33,248 nucleotides of DNA from an uncultured Sutterella sp. (GTDB lineage Bacteria > Pseudomonadota > Gammaproteobacteria > Burkholderiales > Burkholderiaceae_F), in contig CALESB010000010.1 of the NCBI GenBank assembly GCA_937906995.1, positions 1-33,248 of the forward strand, in the 5' to 3' direction. Positions 33,028 to 33,248 of the stretch are shown in pieces (position 1 is the stretch's first letter; each line of letters opens with the position of its first letter). Position numbers and translations under genes: made by a program. The notes beneath the pieces were generated by a model, which saw nothing but the letters and a program-made list of their open reading frames with translations, did not search any database and was not told the DNA's origin.

Positions 33028-33248
33028 GTTCTCCTTTCTTATTTCGGTTAAAAAGGTTCTTCTTTTTTCGAGAAGCATTAGTTTCTTGGCATGGATAGCG
33101 GGTGACAACTTCTTGCCACTCAACGTTCTCACGTCAAAATAACCTGATGCACGTCTCCCGAAAATAAAGCCTTCTTGCCCAAGACACTTCACCTTGTCGA
33201 AAAGTCTGAATCCCTTGACGAGATAAGGACTTTGATTGAGCTTACGAA
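33007..33248 (-). CDS. iscB: IscB-type RNA-guided nuclease, C-terminal part only
   Basis: The frame is open from the window edge to the stop at 33007, giving 79 residues. It reads through LVKGFRLFDKVKCLGQEGF and GRRASGYFDVRTLSGKKL to KKLMLLEKRRTFLTEI. This matches the C-terminal target-adjacent-motif-interacting region of IscB proteins as I know them (pattern (V/R)(K/R)GF(R/K)LFDKV...GRR..GYF..R.L.G.K...S...KKL.LLE.R). The RuvC and HNH domains would lie beyond 33248. IscB is the RNA-guided nuclease of IS200/IS605-type elements and an ancestor of Cas9. It cuts DNA using an omega-RNA, and a fitting RNA lies at the opposite window edge. The internal GTG at 33192 should not be taken as a start. 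Confidence 0.72.
   Translation of the reverse strand, partial: RKLNQSPYLVKGFRLFDKVKCLGQEGFIFGRRASGYFDVRTLSGKKLSPAIHAKKLMLLEKRRTFLTEIRKENGASSPV

Noticed and set aside
33007..33192. Stand-alone small gene of 61 codons
   Set aside because: The frame is open upstream to the window edge and the extra residues (KGFRLFDK) continue the IscB pattern, so it is the tail of a longer gene.

Overview
The window reads as most of one plasmid from a Gram-negative host. It has an iteron origin, a partition/replication operon, an F-type mating-pair gene cluster and two very large type V autotransporters, one with an ESPR-type signal. A Rep of the RPA family, a KorB-like ParB and giant autotransporters together suggest a gut betaproteobacterium such as a Sutterellaceae member. 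That host call is an inference, not a measurement.

Layout. Positions 1-~197 (minus) look like the guide and scaffold of an IscB omega-RNA, and 33007-33248 (minus) encode the C-terminus of an IscB-type protein. On a circular molecule these two ends would be the two sides of one iscB locus, so the window is probably a plasmid opened inside, or missing, the iscB core. Positions 263-1830 are an iteron-crowded origin with DnaA boxes. Positions 1983-5420 (minus) are a four-gene operon, parA-parB-wHTH-rep, driven by a clear promoter with two spaced palindromes. An 18-bp perfect palindrome, a candidate parS, occurs three times (235, 5551, 14838).

Positions 5594-8538 (minus) hold an unknown gene, an FlhC-like gene, an FlhD-like gene that looks like a tandem FlhD fusion, and a lytic transglycosylase. 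They are divergent from traF-traH-traG (8695-14367). FlhDC-like activators next to a separate traFHG cluster recall SetCD/AcaCD of SXT ICEs and IncA/C plasmids. The FlhDC pair is therefore the likely switch for transfer genes. No relaxase, coupling protein, VirB4/TraC or pilin gene is present.

Positions 14507-28510 (plus) carry a small membrane protein, two paralogous small soluble proteins, a 2460-aa autotransporter, another small soluble protein and a 1446-aa autotransporter. The autotransporters share a duplicated passenger module and a pre-barrel region. The second looks chimeric, with an AT-rich N-terminal passenger joined to a differently composed C-terminal part.

Positions 28567-32877 hold a tandem-HTH orphan, a KfrA-like coiled-coil protein, a two-module AAA+ ATPase and a divergent WYL regulator. 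The last two share a promoter region with tandem repeats and a palindrome. They may form a regulated stress or defence unit.
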